Assembly (NCBI GenBank): GCA_018417955.1 | Contig: JACTVC010000026.1 | Coordinates: forward strand, 248,001 to 312,000 | From: Laccaria trichodermophora | Taxonomy: Eukaryota; Basidiomycota; Agaricomycetes; Agaricales; Hydnangiaceae | Length of the DNA: 64,000 nucleotides | Direction of reading: 5' to 3' | In this document: positions 1 through 10,450 of the stretch, piece after piece | Position numbering within the stretch: position 1 is the stretch's first letter | How the letters are laid out: the number at the start of each line of letters is the position of its first letter | Notes under the pieces: generated by a model | Told to the model about the DNA's origin: nothing | What the model saw: only the letters and a program-made list of their open reading frames with translations | Database searches by the model: none | Made by a program: the position numbers and the translations under genes

Positions 1-164
1 GAATATTTGGCTTCACCCACCTTTGACACTCTCAAGCCGATTAGCTACTTTCTTTAAAACGACCCCAGATTCCAAAGGAGGAACAGTAGAGATACGAAAG
101 ATGGTGTTGGCAGGAAGTAAAGGATCAGGAATTACATTAAGTTCAACAGGGTCTTTGTAGACCA
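1..164 (-). pseudogene. 3' exon part of the KDZ-S1 gene, cut off by FBA-1
   Basis: Read on the minus strand from 164, this piece continues the frame of the exon that stops at 4491. The exon ends ...KIFAYLVY and this piece carries on with KDPVELNVIPDP and later RISTVPPLES, with one copy of the flanking nine-base repeat removed. It stays open until a likely splice donor (GTGGGT) near 16-11, where a stop would otherwise follow. The joined exon aligns in position, and loosely in sequence, with the KDZ-S2 exon at 35428-35753. This rejoining shows that FBA-1 inserted into an intact exon. The rest of the gene is outside the window. Confidence 0.75.
156..164. repeat. FBA-1 left flanking direct repeat
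   Basis: TGTAGACCA is repeated at 4482-4490 on the other side of FBA-1. Either all nine bases or the first eight are the target duplication. Eight would make the left terminus ACTAGTGG, like FBA-2 and FBA-3. Confidence 0.85.
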
Positions 165-369
165 CTAGTGGTAACCATTTTTATGATAAAAATCAGACAT
201 CTGCCTGGAGGGCGATATCCTCAGTGCCTAGAGGTTTAATGAGATGTCTCATTCTTTTTGCCTGACATTTTCATTCATTAAGTTGTCTGGATATCTCATT
301 TTTCTTTTCATATAGAAGCCTGGAAATTTCAATGGATATTTCATTCTTAGCCACAGGATATTTCATTCT

Positions 370-880
370 TAGCTCTGGGATATTTCATTGCACTTTTCAT
401 TTGGATGCCTGGCGATTTCAATGGATATTTCATTCTTGTTCCTAGGATATTTCATTGTGCATTTCATATATATATCTGGCGATTTCAATGGATATTTCAT
501 TCTTGTTCCTAGGATATTTCATTGTGCATTTCATATATATATCTGGCGATTTCAATGGATATTTCATTCTTGTTCCTAGGATATTTCATTGTGCATTTCA
601 TATATATATCTGGCGATTTCAATGGATATTTCATTCTTGTTCCTAGGATATTTCATTGTGCTTTTCATATATATATCTGGCGATTTCAATGGATATTTCA
701 TTCTTGTTCCTAGGATATTTCATTGTGCTTTTCATTTGGATGCCTGGTGATTTCAATGGATATTTCATTCTTGTTCCTAGGATATTTCATTGTGCTTTTC
801 ATTTGGATGCCTGGCGATTTCAATGGATATTTCATTCTTGTTCCTAGGCTATTTCATTGCACATTTCATATATATATCTG
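370..880. repeat. 67-bp tandem array in the left arm of FBA-1
   Basis: About seven units of a 67-bp repeat built from GATTTCAATGGATATTTC, ATTCTTGTTCCTAGGATATT and a variable ATATATATCT or TTGGATGCCT segment. The same array is mirrored at about 3765-4275. The shorter GAAATATCC/GGATATTTC core also recurs in FBA-3. Confidence 0.9.
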
Positions 881-1614
881 GTGCTTTCAATAGATATTTC
901 ATTGCACTAAAAATAGCTATAAAATCAGATCAAATTAGAAATTGATAGGAATGGTGTATGGGATGTCAGGTACCATTTTCAGGCTCCACTATGCACATCC
1001 AGTAAAGAAAATATCATTGGAGATGACCAAAAGGTTGAAGAAACCAAGATGAGAATGATGATGCATGTCAGGGTCCACCTGATAGGTTGTTGGGGAGGGT
1101 GGTCACATGATCAATGTCCTAAAATGGTCAAAAAATGAAAGTTGTAGCCCTGCACTGTAGCTTCCAGAATGTGTTTGAATTATGTTCTAAAGTGCTCCCA
1201 TTGTGGAGATATGAGGCAAAGAGTTTTTCTTATCGCTGGCTTTTTTCAACCTTTTTGCATTTTTCTCCATCAAAACAACACCAATCAAGATGATTTCAAC
1301 ACATTTAGAAAGGTAAAAGAAAAGGCTACAATTATTATATCATGGGAAAAATGACCAAAAAAGGAAAATGCATAACCTAAAAGGGACATTGACACTGACA
1401 GACCACAAAAGACCACAAAAAGTTGAACATAGACTACAAACTTTATTGATAGACCCCAAAAGACTACAGAAGTCAGACTTACACTACACAGGTTAGTGAT
1501 AGCTACAAAAGTTGGACATAGACTAGTATGCTAATGGACTACAAAAGACTACAAAAGTTGGACATAGACTACAAAGTTTACTGATAGACTACAAAAGACT
1601 ACAAAAGTTGGCAA

Positions 1615-1632
1615 GGTTAGGGTTAGGGTTAA
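1615..1632. repeat. telomere-like repeat inside FBA-1 (left arm)
   Basis: GGTTAGGGTTAGGGTTAA holds about three copies of the usual fungal telomere unit TTAGGG. The mirror copy is at 3012-3029. It is internal to a transposon, so it is not a chromosome end. Confidence 0.85.
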
Positions 1633-3011
1633 AAGGTCATCCAATGTCACCATGCCCCATCCATCCCATTCAAGGCAGATATTTGATGGGGAAGTGGCTG
1701 GGGCATGTACAGAAACATTGCAGGGACCTTACTCCAAAAATTACCAAAGGAAGTTTGTAGTGTCCACTTTTTGAGACTACAAGATTTGTAGTCTGCTTTT
1801 CTGACATTTAGTTTGTAGTGTCTGGACTATGTAGAGGATTATGGGGATAATGTTGAAGGATTCAGATGACTTCCCACCTGTGATATAGGATTGGAAGGGA
1901 ATCCCCAGAGGCCATAGTCAAACAGTGGTATATAGCTAGATTTGGATATCTTACATGATATATTGATCTTTTGTCTTGAACCACCATCTTGTCAGCAGTC
2001 TTGCCATCCTCTTGCACTACATGTAGTGCTTTGTATATCTGTACTTTCTACAGTATGCATAATCATGTTGGGCCAGCTGAGTATCTTGTAACTGCTCATT
2101 GCTCACCCATGGGTGTTGATCCCAGATCCACCCATTCTTGCCTCGTCCTTCCCTCTTGGCTTCAGCTATGCAAGAAGTTCAGAGTGAACACTTCACACCA
2201 CCTATTGATTGCCCTTGCTGCATCATCAGTTTTTAACATCATGCCCAGGTTGTCTATCACATCACAAGAGGCTATTCTACACTTTCATATTGATAACTAC
2301 TCTTCTATCTCTAAGCATACTTCACTTTGGTATGATTTATTTGAGGGCTACAATCCTATATGGATTCTTAGCTGTACTCATCCATGAATCAAGATGAAGG
2401 ACAGCAGGGCCAAGTCTCTCTGTCAATCTTCAGTTAGGATTCAGCAACCTTGAATTTGGTATACCTTTTGCATCATGACGTGACTTTGGTGTTGAATGAT
2501 GTGACTTTGGTGTTGAATGTAAGAACACCTCCAAGGACCAATCAGCCTATGATCAACACAGTATTATAGTCCTCAAAGCATCTATACCAGAGCTATGTAT
2601 GCATTGAAATTGGACAGTTGGGATCAATATGAAAGCAAAGAATAGCCTCTTTCGATGTGAAGGGCAGCTGGGGCATGTTGTCAAAAACTAATGATGCAGC
2701 AATGGCAATATCTGAAGTCATGTCCCTCAATGATATCCACATGAACCTCTACATAGTCTGAACACTACAAACTACATGTCAGCAAAGTGGACTACAAAAT
2801 TTTGTAGTCTCAAAAAGCAGACACTACAGACTTTTGTAGTCTCAAAAAGCAGACACTAAAAACTACTGTAGTCTCAAATAGTGGACACTACTTCCTTTGG
2901 TAATTTTTGGAGTAAGGTCCCTGCAATGTTTCTGTACATGCCCCAGCCACTTCCCCATCAAATATCTGCCTTGAATGGGATGGATGGGGCATGGTGACAT
3001 TGGATGACCTT

Positions 3012-3029
3012 TTAACCCTAACCCTAACC
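3012..3029. repeat. telomere-like repeat inside FBA-1 (right arm)
   Basis: This is the exact mirror of 1615-1632 (coordinates add to 4644), reading CCCTAA units on the plus strand. Confidence 0.85.
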
Positions 3030-3764
3030 TTGCCAACTTTTGTAGTCTTTTGTAGTCTATCAGTAAACTTTGTAGTCTATGTCCAACTTTTGTAGTCTTT
3101 TGTAGTCCATTAGCATACTAGTCTATGTCCAACTTTTGTAGCTATCACTAACCTGTGTAGTGTAAGTCTGACTTCTGTAGTCTTTTGGGGTCTATCAATA
3201 AAGTTTGTAGTCTATGTTCAACTTTTTGTGGTCTTTTGTGGTCTGTCAGTGTCAATGTCCCTTTTAGGTTATGCATTTTCCTTTTTTGGTCATTTTTCCC
3301 ATGATATAATAATTGTAGCCTTTTCTTTTACCTTTCTAAATGTGTTGAAATCATCTTGATTGGTGTTGTTTTGATGGAGAAAAATGCAAAAAGGTTGAAA
3401 AAAGCCAGCGATAAGAAAAACTCTTTGCCTCATATCTCCACAATGGGAGCACTTTAGAACATAATTCAAACACATTCTGGAAGCTACAGTGCAGGGCTAC
3501 AACTTTCATTTTTTGACCATTTTAGGACATTGATCATGTGACCACCCTCCCCAACAACCTATCAGGTGGACCCTGACATGCATCATCATTCTCATCTTGG
3601 TTTCTTCAACCTTTTGGTCATCTCCAATGATATTTTCTTTACTGGATGTGCATAGTGGAGCCTGAAAATGGTACCTGACATCCCATACACCATTCCTATC
3701 AATTTCTAATTTGATCTGATTTTATAGCTATTTTTAGTGCAATGAAATATCTATTGAAAGCACC

Positions 3765-4275
3765 AGATATATATATGAAATGTGCAATGAAATAGCCTAG
3801 GAACAAGAATGAAATATCCATTGAAATCGCCAGGCATCCAAATGAAAAGCACAATGAAATATCCTAGGAACAAGAATGAAATATCCATTGAAATCACCAG
3901 GCATCCAAATGAAAAGCACAATGAAATATCCTAGGAACAAGAATGAAATATCCATTGAAATCGCCAGATATATATATGAAAAGCACAATGAAATATCCTA
4001 GGAACAAGAATGAAATATCCATTGAAATCGCCAGATATATATATGAAATGCACAATGAAATATCCTAGGAACAAGAATGAAATATCCATTGAAATCGCCA
4101 GATATATATATGAAATGCACAATGAAATATCCTAGGAACAAGAATGAAATATCCATTGAAATCGCCAGATATATATATGAAATGCACAATGAAATATCCT
4201 AGGAACAAGAATGAAATATCCATTGAAATCGCCAGGCATCCAAATGAAAAGTGCAATGAAATATCCCAGAGCTAA
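3765..4275. repeat. 67-bp tandem array in the right arm of FBA-1
   Basis: Mirror image of the array at 370-880, on the opposite strand and with the same unit order. The two would pair as a long hairpin stem. Confidence 0.9.
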
Positions 4276-4490
4276 GAATGAAATATCCTGTGGCTAAGAA
4301 TGAAATATCCATTGAAATTTCCAGGCTTCTATATGAAAAGAAAAATGAGATATCCAGACAACTTAATGAATGAAAATGTCAGGCAAAAAGAATGAGACAT
4401 CTCATTAAACCTCTAGGCACTGAGGATATCGCCCTCCAGGCAGATGTCTGGTTTTTATCATAAAAGTGGTTACCACCCATCTGTAGACCA

Positions 4491-5976
4491 GATAAGCAAA
4501 AATCTTGTAGTCCACTTGAGAACTGCCTGTAAAAAAATGTTCACCAGAATGAACCTTAGGAAAATCGGCATGGTTTAAGGTGTTTCCCAATGCCCTTCCA
4601 CGTAAAAAACCCCCTGTTGTGCGTGAAGACCCAAGCGCTGGTGGGCTCCCTTCTAATTCCATATCAACATCTAAAATATAAGCAAGTCAGAAATTAGAAG
4701 ATAGAAAATTGAATAATTTATATTACCCTGATCAGCAGCAGGGGCAGGGAGAGAGGTAACTATTATACATATGTATAAATTAAAGTACAAAATTAAGGGA
4801 ATGTATATACCTGGGCCTGGTTCCAACATCTCGAGGTCAGTGGTGAGCTGTTCACTGCCTCGGGCATGTTCAGAACCAGAAGCTGGGCTGGGGGCCTTGT
4901 CGTTGCCCACGGCCCTAGTGTGGAGGGTGTCAGTGTTGGCGCTGACGTCGTTGTTGTGGTCGGGGTTGGCGCAGGTGTCGGGGTTGGCGTTGGCGTCGCC
5001 TGCATTGATGTTGGCGTTGGCGTCGTCTTCGTTGGCATTGAGGTGGCTGGTGTCGTCGCGCGGGGTGTTGGTATTGGCGTTGGCATTGGCGTCGTTGTTG
5101 TTGGCGTTGGCGTCGTTGTTGTTGGCGTCGTCGTCGCTGGCGTTGGCGTCGCCTTTGTCTTCTTTCTTGCTGGCGCGGTCGTCCCCACTGTCTCCGTTGC
5201 TGTCGTTGCTGCTGTGAGCGTTGGCGGGGGCGTCGTCTTCGTTGTCGTCCCCATCGCTGTCGTCGTCCCCGTTATCGTCGTCCCCGTTGTCGTCGTCTCC
5301 GTTATCGTCGTCCTCCTGGCTGGTACTGCTGGCGTCGTCGTGGGCACCACTGTGGTCCTCGCTGCTCGTTTCCGAGCTGTTGCCACTGTGGTCCTTGTCG
5401 TCCATGCGTGGGTCCTTCATGGGGGCATCGTCGTCGTGACGACGCTCTCGGGCGCTAACGATGGTTGGCGGGGGCGGCATGTGGGATGCTTTGGGATCCC
5501 GGATTCGTTCCGGGGGGGCAATGGTGATGCCGCTGGCGACGAGCTTTCGCTCGGCCCTGCAGATGTTAGTAGTATTAGAAAAAAATATAAAAAAGGGGGG
5601 GGAGGCTGCTTACGGGGTGAGTTTGGTGGGAGATGGCTGGCTGGCATCCTCAGCAGCCTTGTCGGCGCTCGTTTTCCTGTAATCGGGGCCCATCGGCGTT
5701 ATCGATGGGGGGTGATCGACGTGGATGGGGTACACACCTCATTTTCTTCCCCTTCTTCGTCTTCCCCCCTCTCTTCTTCCCCGTTTTTGCTCCTCTCGCC
5801 TCCTCCTGCGTTGCTTCGGGCTGTGCGGGCATGTCGTCGGGGTCCTCCTGACGTTTCTTCTGGCGCTTGCTCGCCTGGTCGCCCGCGTTGGATGGTCCTC
5901 GCTTTCGGATGGGCGAATGGGCGCGTACGTGGCCGCTGCGCGAGGCCTTGTCGTCGGCACGGGTACGGGGTGGCAT
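4491..5976 (-). pseudogene. KDZ-S1 gene: basic and Asp/Asn-rich nuclear-type protein, 5' part
   Basis: Minus-strand multi-exon gene. The first exon starts near 5976 (MPPRTRADDKASRSGH...) and is rich in Lys/Arg clusters such as KRQKKR and KKRGGKTKKGKK, so a nuclear location is likely. It is followed by exons near 5640-5420, a long acidic tract of Asp, Asn and Ala repeats at 5480-4830, and the exon at about 4672-4491 with GSSRTTGGFLRGRALGN. The KDZ-S2 gene (33897-36724) has GSSRSTGGVFRGKALGN in the same place. Exon borders in the acidic part are uncertain. FBA-1 breaks the last exon and the frame resumes at 164. The function is unknown; an accessory protein of a KDZ-associated element is my inference. 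Confidence 0.6.
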
Positions 5977-6137
5977 GGAGTCGAGGTGGTAGCGGTTGGT
6001 TGATGGTCGTGGTCGTTGATGGTCGTGGTTGTGGTAAGAAAGAAGTGACGTGGCAACGCTTCAGTCACAGTTACCACGTTTGGGATGCAACGGGCCGTGA
6101 GGGTGTGATATATTTTCCCATGGTTCTATATCTAACA

Positions 6138-6213
6138 AAGCCGGTTTGGTCCAGTTGGCTTTAGCGCTGTTTGCATCCCGGTGGTCTCGAGTTCAATCCT
6201 TCGAGAATGCAAC
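6138..6213 (+). other. tRNA-like sequence upstream of the KDZ-S1 gene
   Basis: It contains a usable A-box-like stretch (TGGTCCAGTTGGC) and a B-box-like stretch (GAGTTCAATCC) at tRNA spacing, but acceptor and anticodon stems pair poorly, so it is not a sound tRNA gene. It points away from the gene on the opposite strand, about 160 bp from its start. KDZ-S2 has a different tRNA-like sequence in the same place. Confidence 0.5.
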
Positions 6214-6294
6214 TTTAAAATTTTTATTTTTAATATAGTAAGGACACTACAAATGCTACTGAGTTTCTATTCAATAGTTTCTAGTACTGCTTGT

Positions 6295-6660
6295 ATGTAT
6301 TCTAATGGTTTCCATGGAATCCATATGGACTTGTTCATGGAATCCATGTTGACTTGTTCCATGGAATCCATGTGGACTTATCCATGGATTCCATATGGAC
6401 TTGTCCATGGATTCCATGGTGGATATGCATAAATTCCATATGGAATTCAGTGGAATCCATGTGGAATAGTGATGGATTCCATGTGGAATTGACCATTCCA
6501 TGACCATTCCATGATCATTCCATATGGAATCCATGATGTCCATGGAACAATAAATTGGCTGTCATCCCAGCCAACATTCATTCCATGGATTCCACATGGA
6601 ATTGCTGATGGATTCCATGGATTCCACATGGATTCCATATGGATTAACCCGGGCAAGGTA
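6295..6660. repeat. subterminal palindromic repeats of KDZ-S1
   Basis: Around twenty copies of the palindromic motifs TCCATGGA, CCATATGG and ATTCCATATGGAATCC are packed into about 360 bp next to the element end. KDZ-S2 has TGGACTCCAGATGGACTCC repeats in the same position. Transposases often bind such clusters; that role is inferred. Confidence 0.75.
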
Positions 6661-6668
6661 AAGACCTC

Positions 6669-7322
6669 CTCATGATCACTACTTTCAACTCATGCAGTCC
6701 TTCACCAGGTGTCCAATCCCCCCGACACACAATCCAAACACCTATTCCCATCAGCTCAATCTTAACGCATGTAAATCTTCTCTCTATATTCCTCCATTTT
6801 GGATTGGGCCTGTTGGGTGATGGTAGGGAGGGGAAGGGGGTGTTGAGAGGATGGGTTGCTGGAGGATGGGTTGCTGGGAGGATGGAGTGTTTTGGGCTAT
6901 GTTATGCCTTGGCTCCATCTTGGGCTCCCTCTGGCTGGTATAGAGCACACTTTTTTCATCATAGCTGCTCATAAAGACAAACATTACGATTACTGTATTA
7001 CATTGCACAAAAAATCACAGTTTGTAACAGGTTTTGTGTGTGCTGCCTACGCGAAATTGTTATGTCTTGTCACGCTGTGACTCGATGGGTGGTTTTGCCT
7101 ACCAAATGCACCAGACGTTATAGTGTTCTTCGTCGTGTGTTTTCACACTCCGACGGTCCGTCGGGCTGTACACTCTATAGCGGATGGGGACCAAGGGGTA
7201 TGTAAAAAATTTGTTTAGTACACGACATTGTATTTTTCGTTTAAGGTCAGATTTGACTGTCCCCCCCCCCTCCCGTCCTAATCAGGTATCTATTTCTATT
7301 TTAGGTAGTCTCTGAGTCCTAT
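6669..7322. other. spacer without a recognised gene
   Basis: Between the KDZ-S1 end and the host PHD gene. It holds a short GGATGGGTTGCTGG-type repeat near 6840-6895 and a C tract near 7261. No open frame here looks like a real protein. Confidence 0.5.
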
Positions 7323-7591
7323 TTACCTATATCGACGTCGCTTCCATACAATAAATCCTGCATTCCGCTTGCATTCGTCATCACAAAACCAACCTCCAGC
7401 AGGCTTTAGGATCAAGCCTTGACATGTGAGGTGATACTACATGTAGGACAGGTTTAGTAATGTAGGCAAAATTAATTGAACTCTTATCGTAAGATTACAT
7501 CCCGGTGAATCACAACAAAGGATGTCTTTCTTATTGATGATGGCAGTGGAGCTGCAATTGGGATTGTGACAGATGGCAGCTTCATCCTCAT
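7323..7591 (-). pseudogene. host PHD-finger gene, 3' part
   Basis: Minus-strand end of the gene whose 5' part is at 61566-62517. Past the Gypsy, and using one copy of the CTCAT duplication, the frame runs ...EADDE then DEAAICHNPNC...ILCCDSPGCNLT, and after an intron YHLTCQGL...GGWFCDDECKR. The order Cys4-His-Cys3 fits a PHD finger, a zinc fold that usually reads histone tails. The exon break that keeps the zinc ligands would need an intron starting ATAAGAG at 7487 instead of GTAAGAG, with a normal TACTAA-type branch site and a TAG acceptor. So the donor is altered or the intron is unusual. The frame ends at TAA (7325-7323) unless GTAAAT there is another donor. Confidence 0.72.
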
Positions 7592-7972
7592 TGTGATACG
7601 GAGTTCAGGATACGCACAGGCATGGCTTACTAATCACATAGTCATATCGCTTGTACATTCTTGAGGACCTTTAGACATTAAACCACCATCATCTTGCTAA
7701 CAAGCTTGCGTGATGAGTCTAAGGTGTCCACTGCTGGTAAGACCAAGGGTGAGCCCCCTTACAATGCTCCCTCCTCCACAGGATACGAGAGCCCTCCTCT
7801 GGGTTAACAAGGGTCTGCCTAGGACTTCTAGGCAACCCTAGGAAACGAGCGCGACCACAACAGTCGCGTTCTCTCCTATCACTTCTATTCATCTACTCTA
7901 CACTACGACAATCGACTACGGTACTACGAGACTTCATGCGCACGAAGTCCCTGCATGCACTGAGGTTTCACA
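7592..7972 (+). repeat. 5' LTR of the Gypsy
   Basis: 381 bp, identical in length to the 3' LTR (61185-61565) and differing at 12 sites. All 12 are transitions and 11 lie in CpG/TpG/CpA contexts. The preceding five bases, CTCAT, are the target duplication. Confidence 0.97.
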
Positions 7973-7973
7973 T

Positions 7974-7987
7974 TGGTGGGGGCACCG
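7974..7987 (+). other. primer-binding site of the Gypsy
   Basis: TGGTGGGGGCACCG starts one base after the 5' LTR. TGG is the complement of a tRNA CCA end, so a tRNA ending GGTGCCCCCACCA would prime synthesis. I cannot say which tRNA. Confidence 0.7.
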
Positions 7988-8463
7988 CGGACTTCACATT
8001 CGATGTTGAAGTCTTGCCTCGGGAGAATTCGGAGGCGGTACTCCGATCACGCCATTGTGAGTGTGACACGTTACATACCACCTCCATCGTCCTCCCTCAT
8101 GTACCAACCATTATCCAATTCCCTACTCGTCGCTGAGCGCAGTCCTTCCTGCATTCACGCGAGGATGCCCTGGAGCGCTGCTACAGCGTTCCCGGTTATT
8201 CGACTCCCTTTGGCTATCCAGATCCTCTGGATTACCTTAGTCGTTTAGCCCCCGCGAGATCTTTCACCCGACACCTCCATCCGTTCAGTCTACCCCTCTC
8301 CCAACCGACTTATTCTGACTTAGCTATGCCACGAATCTTTCGGATGAAGGATCTCCCTCGATCAGCATATCTATGAGCCAGCAAGAAATTTGCAATCAAT
8401 TAGGGGGCCACTCGCGTATTTAAGAGATGACACAGTAGTTCTGTCTCTCTCAGCTACACTACC

Positions 8464-10450
8464 ATGGCTACCCCGTCCCAATCCAATGCCGATCTCGTCG
8501 ACTCCACCGACAAACCCAAAACTACTGGCCGCTCAACTAGAGCAGCCTCCAAAAACCTTCAACTTGCGGAAGAGAGCGCTAAAGGTGCTAGCACCTCAGC
8601 TGTTCCTCCTGCAAAGGGAAAAGTGATGGCCACATCACGGATCGTTGAAGAGAGCGCTAAGGGTGCTAGCACCCCAGCTGTTCCTTCCGCGAAAGGTAAA
8701 ATAGCGGTTACATCGCAAACCAAACCTATCAAGCTAGGGGCGTCCTCACAGAAAGCCCCAGCTCCACTCCCTCTTCCTCAGTCAGGTTCCAGCGTGCCGC
8801 AAGGCAGTGTTGTACCGATTACGATCAACCCTCCTGGTCCGAACCTCACGATGCTGCAGGAGACAGGTCAAATCCTCTCGGATGCACCTTCCCTTACATA
8901 CCTAACTACGATTTCGAGCATCTCTACGCTAGGCAACAAGAGCCCTAGGGGATCCCTGCATATCTTCGAAGGGATCCTGACCTATGAGGACGTCTTGATC
9001 TATGACAAACCCCTCTCGGTTTCCTTAGCTTGTTACCATCCTCGTTTCAACCCAGCCGTAGATGATGACCCACTGATCTTCTTTGGCAGCATCGACGGGA
9101 AGCTCCCCAGAAAATCCCTGGAGGATTCTCAAGGAATTCGTGACCTCTTATGGCGCTGGTCTGCGCCTCACGTCCAGGGACTATGGGTTAACCTCCCTAT
9201 GATGATTGACAGCTTTCCTCAAGTTCACTTGACTCCGGAATACATCCATGAGCTCACAGTGGACTCAGTGAAATACTACTCGGTACCTTCTGTTTTACTG
9301 GAGGAAATAGCTCAGCTCTACTTAGCTATGTACCAAATCCTTCGTGCCTTCCAAACTCTTTTGGAAGAAGGCGATCATCAACTCTTCACTTTCGATCCAG
9401 AATGGAAGATGCTACGCTTGTTAGCCTGGCACACCAACAAGAAGGATATCTTGCTTACCTTTGTAGTATTACAACGACGTTGCCAAGTCTGTAATTCACA
9501 CATTAAGGAATACTTCAACGCCATGAGGAAGATTTTCCTGCAATCTGATGAACAACAATCTGTCAGCACATTGTACTCAACTTGGCCATCTGTCCGTTCC
9601 CAATTTGGCCAAGACGAGGCCCCTGAAGAAGTAGGGAAACTCCTTCTACGACCAGACTACGAAGCTGACGTCCCAGCCGCGTATCGCAATGGAGTCAGTC
9701 GTCTGACAGAAGCTGCCATAGCAGCTGCTAATAGGATGAATGAGAGAGTACCTACGGTCTTCTATAAAGATCCTCGTACTCGCATCTACAACACACCTCC
9801 TACCGGGGCGGTCATAGCTGCGCGTTCAGCTAGCAACGCCAGTTACAAGGTCAGAGCGCTGGATCAAGTGTTCGCCAAATTGCCTAAGTCAAGAGACCTC
9901 TACGCCACCTCTCAGTCCAACAGAGCCTTATCACTACTCGCCCCTTCGATTGCTCCTACCACTCAATACGCTCCATCTGCGATTCCTACGATTGCCACTC
10001 AAAGCGCCAAGGTGCCAATGCCAGCTTCCATTTCAGTGGTTGCTCATAGGCGTCATGCCATATCAACTATGCCTGGCATGGGTAAAATAGAGTTGCCAGC
10101 AGGTGATGCTCCCACTGCAGCGCCAGTGGTAAACACAGGCATTGAGCAGGGTTCCCAAGCTGTAGCGAAACCCACACCAACTGTGTGGTTCGCCGGCCAG
10201 CAAACGCCTCCCCATTTAGCCACTAAAGCACCTGAACAACCACCAGCTCCTGCCAGCAGCGCGCCTTCGCGTTGGACCAGCTATCAGTTCAAAGATAATC
10301 GCCCAATACCATCGCCCAGTGATGATGATCTGAGGTCCCCTAGTGACCCTCCTTCAGGAGGAGGTCCTCCTGACGACGACCCAGGCAACAATGGTCCAGG
10401 CGGTGGTCCTAATGGCGGCAGCGGCGGTCCCAATGGCGGGCCTCCTGAAG
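8464..10450 (+). pseudogene. Gypsy gag-pol, N-terminal part
   Basis: A 664-codon frame starting MATPSQSNADLVD. Residues 40-85 hold two near copies of an EESAKGAST.AVP.AKGK unit, followed by a folded-looking middle with many Trp/Tyr/Leu residues, and an Asp/Gly/Pro-rich end (GGGPNGGSGGPNGG). I recognise no named domain; by position it is the leader of the gag polyprotein. At 10450 the frame is cut by FBA-2. With one TCCTGAAG copy the frame continues PPEGPPSSPPGGGG at 15533 without a break, so this piece and 15533-17885 were one gene. The few codons after 10450 belong to FBA-2. Confidence 0.85.

Larger units (their letters stand above)
165..4481. mobile_element. FBA-1: 4.3-kb palindromic foldback element
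   Basis: Two long inverted arms mirror each other about position 2322 (mirrored coordinates add to 4644). The element is flanked by the direct repeat TGTAGACCA (156-164 and 4482-4490); if only eight bases are the duplication, the left end begins ACTAGTGGTAACC, matching FBA-2 and FBA-3. Each arm holds a terminal part, a 67-bp tandem array, a conserved module at 1140-1215 (mirror 3430-3505) and a zone of ACTACAAA/TTTGTAGT repeats. The left arm carries extra, unmirrored sequence at about 1880-2203 between CCACCT repeats. I find no coding gene; the 60-63 aa frames are repeat translations. It cannot move on its own. Confidence 0.88.
1..6668 (-). mobile_element. KDZ-S1: left-truncated KDZ-associated DNA element, interrupted by FBA-1
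   Basis: This is the sister of KDZ-S2 (33339-38561). The same gene type, a basic N-terminus followed by a very long Asp/Asn-rich stretch and a GSSR-TGG motif exon, lies in the same order relative to a divergent tRNA-like sequence and a subterminal zone of short palindromic repeats. The right end is placed near 6668 because reading inward on the minus strand gives CTTTACC then GCCCGGGTTAATCC, like CTTTACACTCCCCC at the KDZ-S2 end. I could not find the partner TSD because the other end lies before position 1. FBA-1 sits inside its coding region. The right boundary is approximate. Confidence 0.6.

Noticed and set aside
3012..3029. Chromosome end
   Set aside because: Only three TTAGGG units, mirrored inside a transposon and flanked by ordinary sequence on both sides.
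388..4256. Repeated 60-63 aa open frames on both strands
   Set aside because: They are translations of the 67-bp repeat of FBA-1; the same peptide appears many times, shifted by one repeat, and mirrors on the other strand.
165..4481. Assembly artefact producing the large palindromes
   Set aside because: Considered, because inverted joins can be artefacts. The duplicated targets, exact frame rejoining, unequal arms and three independent family members argue for real elements. Long reads would settle it.
4866..6164. 432-codon plus-strand frame rich in Val and Gly
   Set aside because: It is the opposite strand of the Asp/Asn-coding repeats of the KDZ-S1 gene; codons GTC/GTT mirror GAC/AAC. The composition is an artefact.
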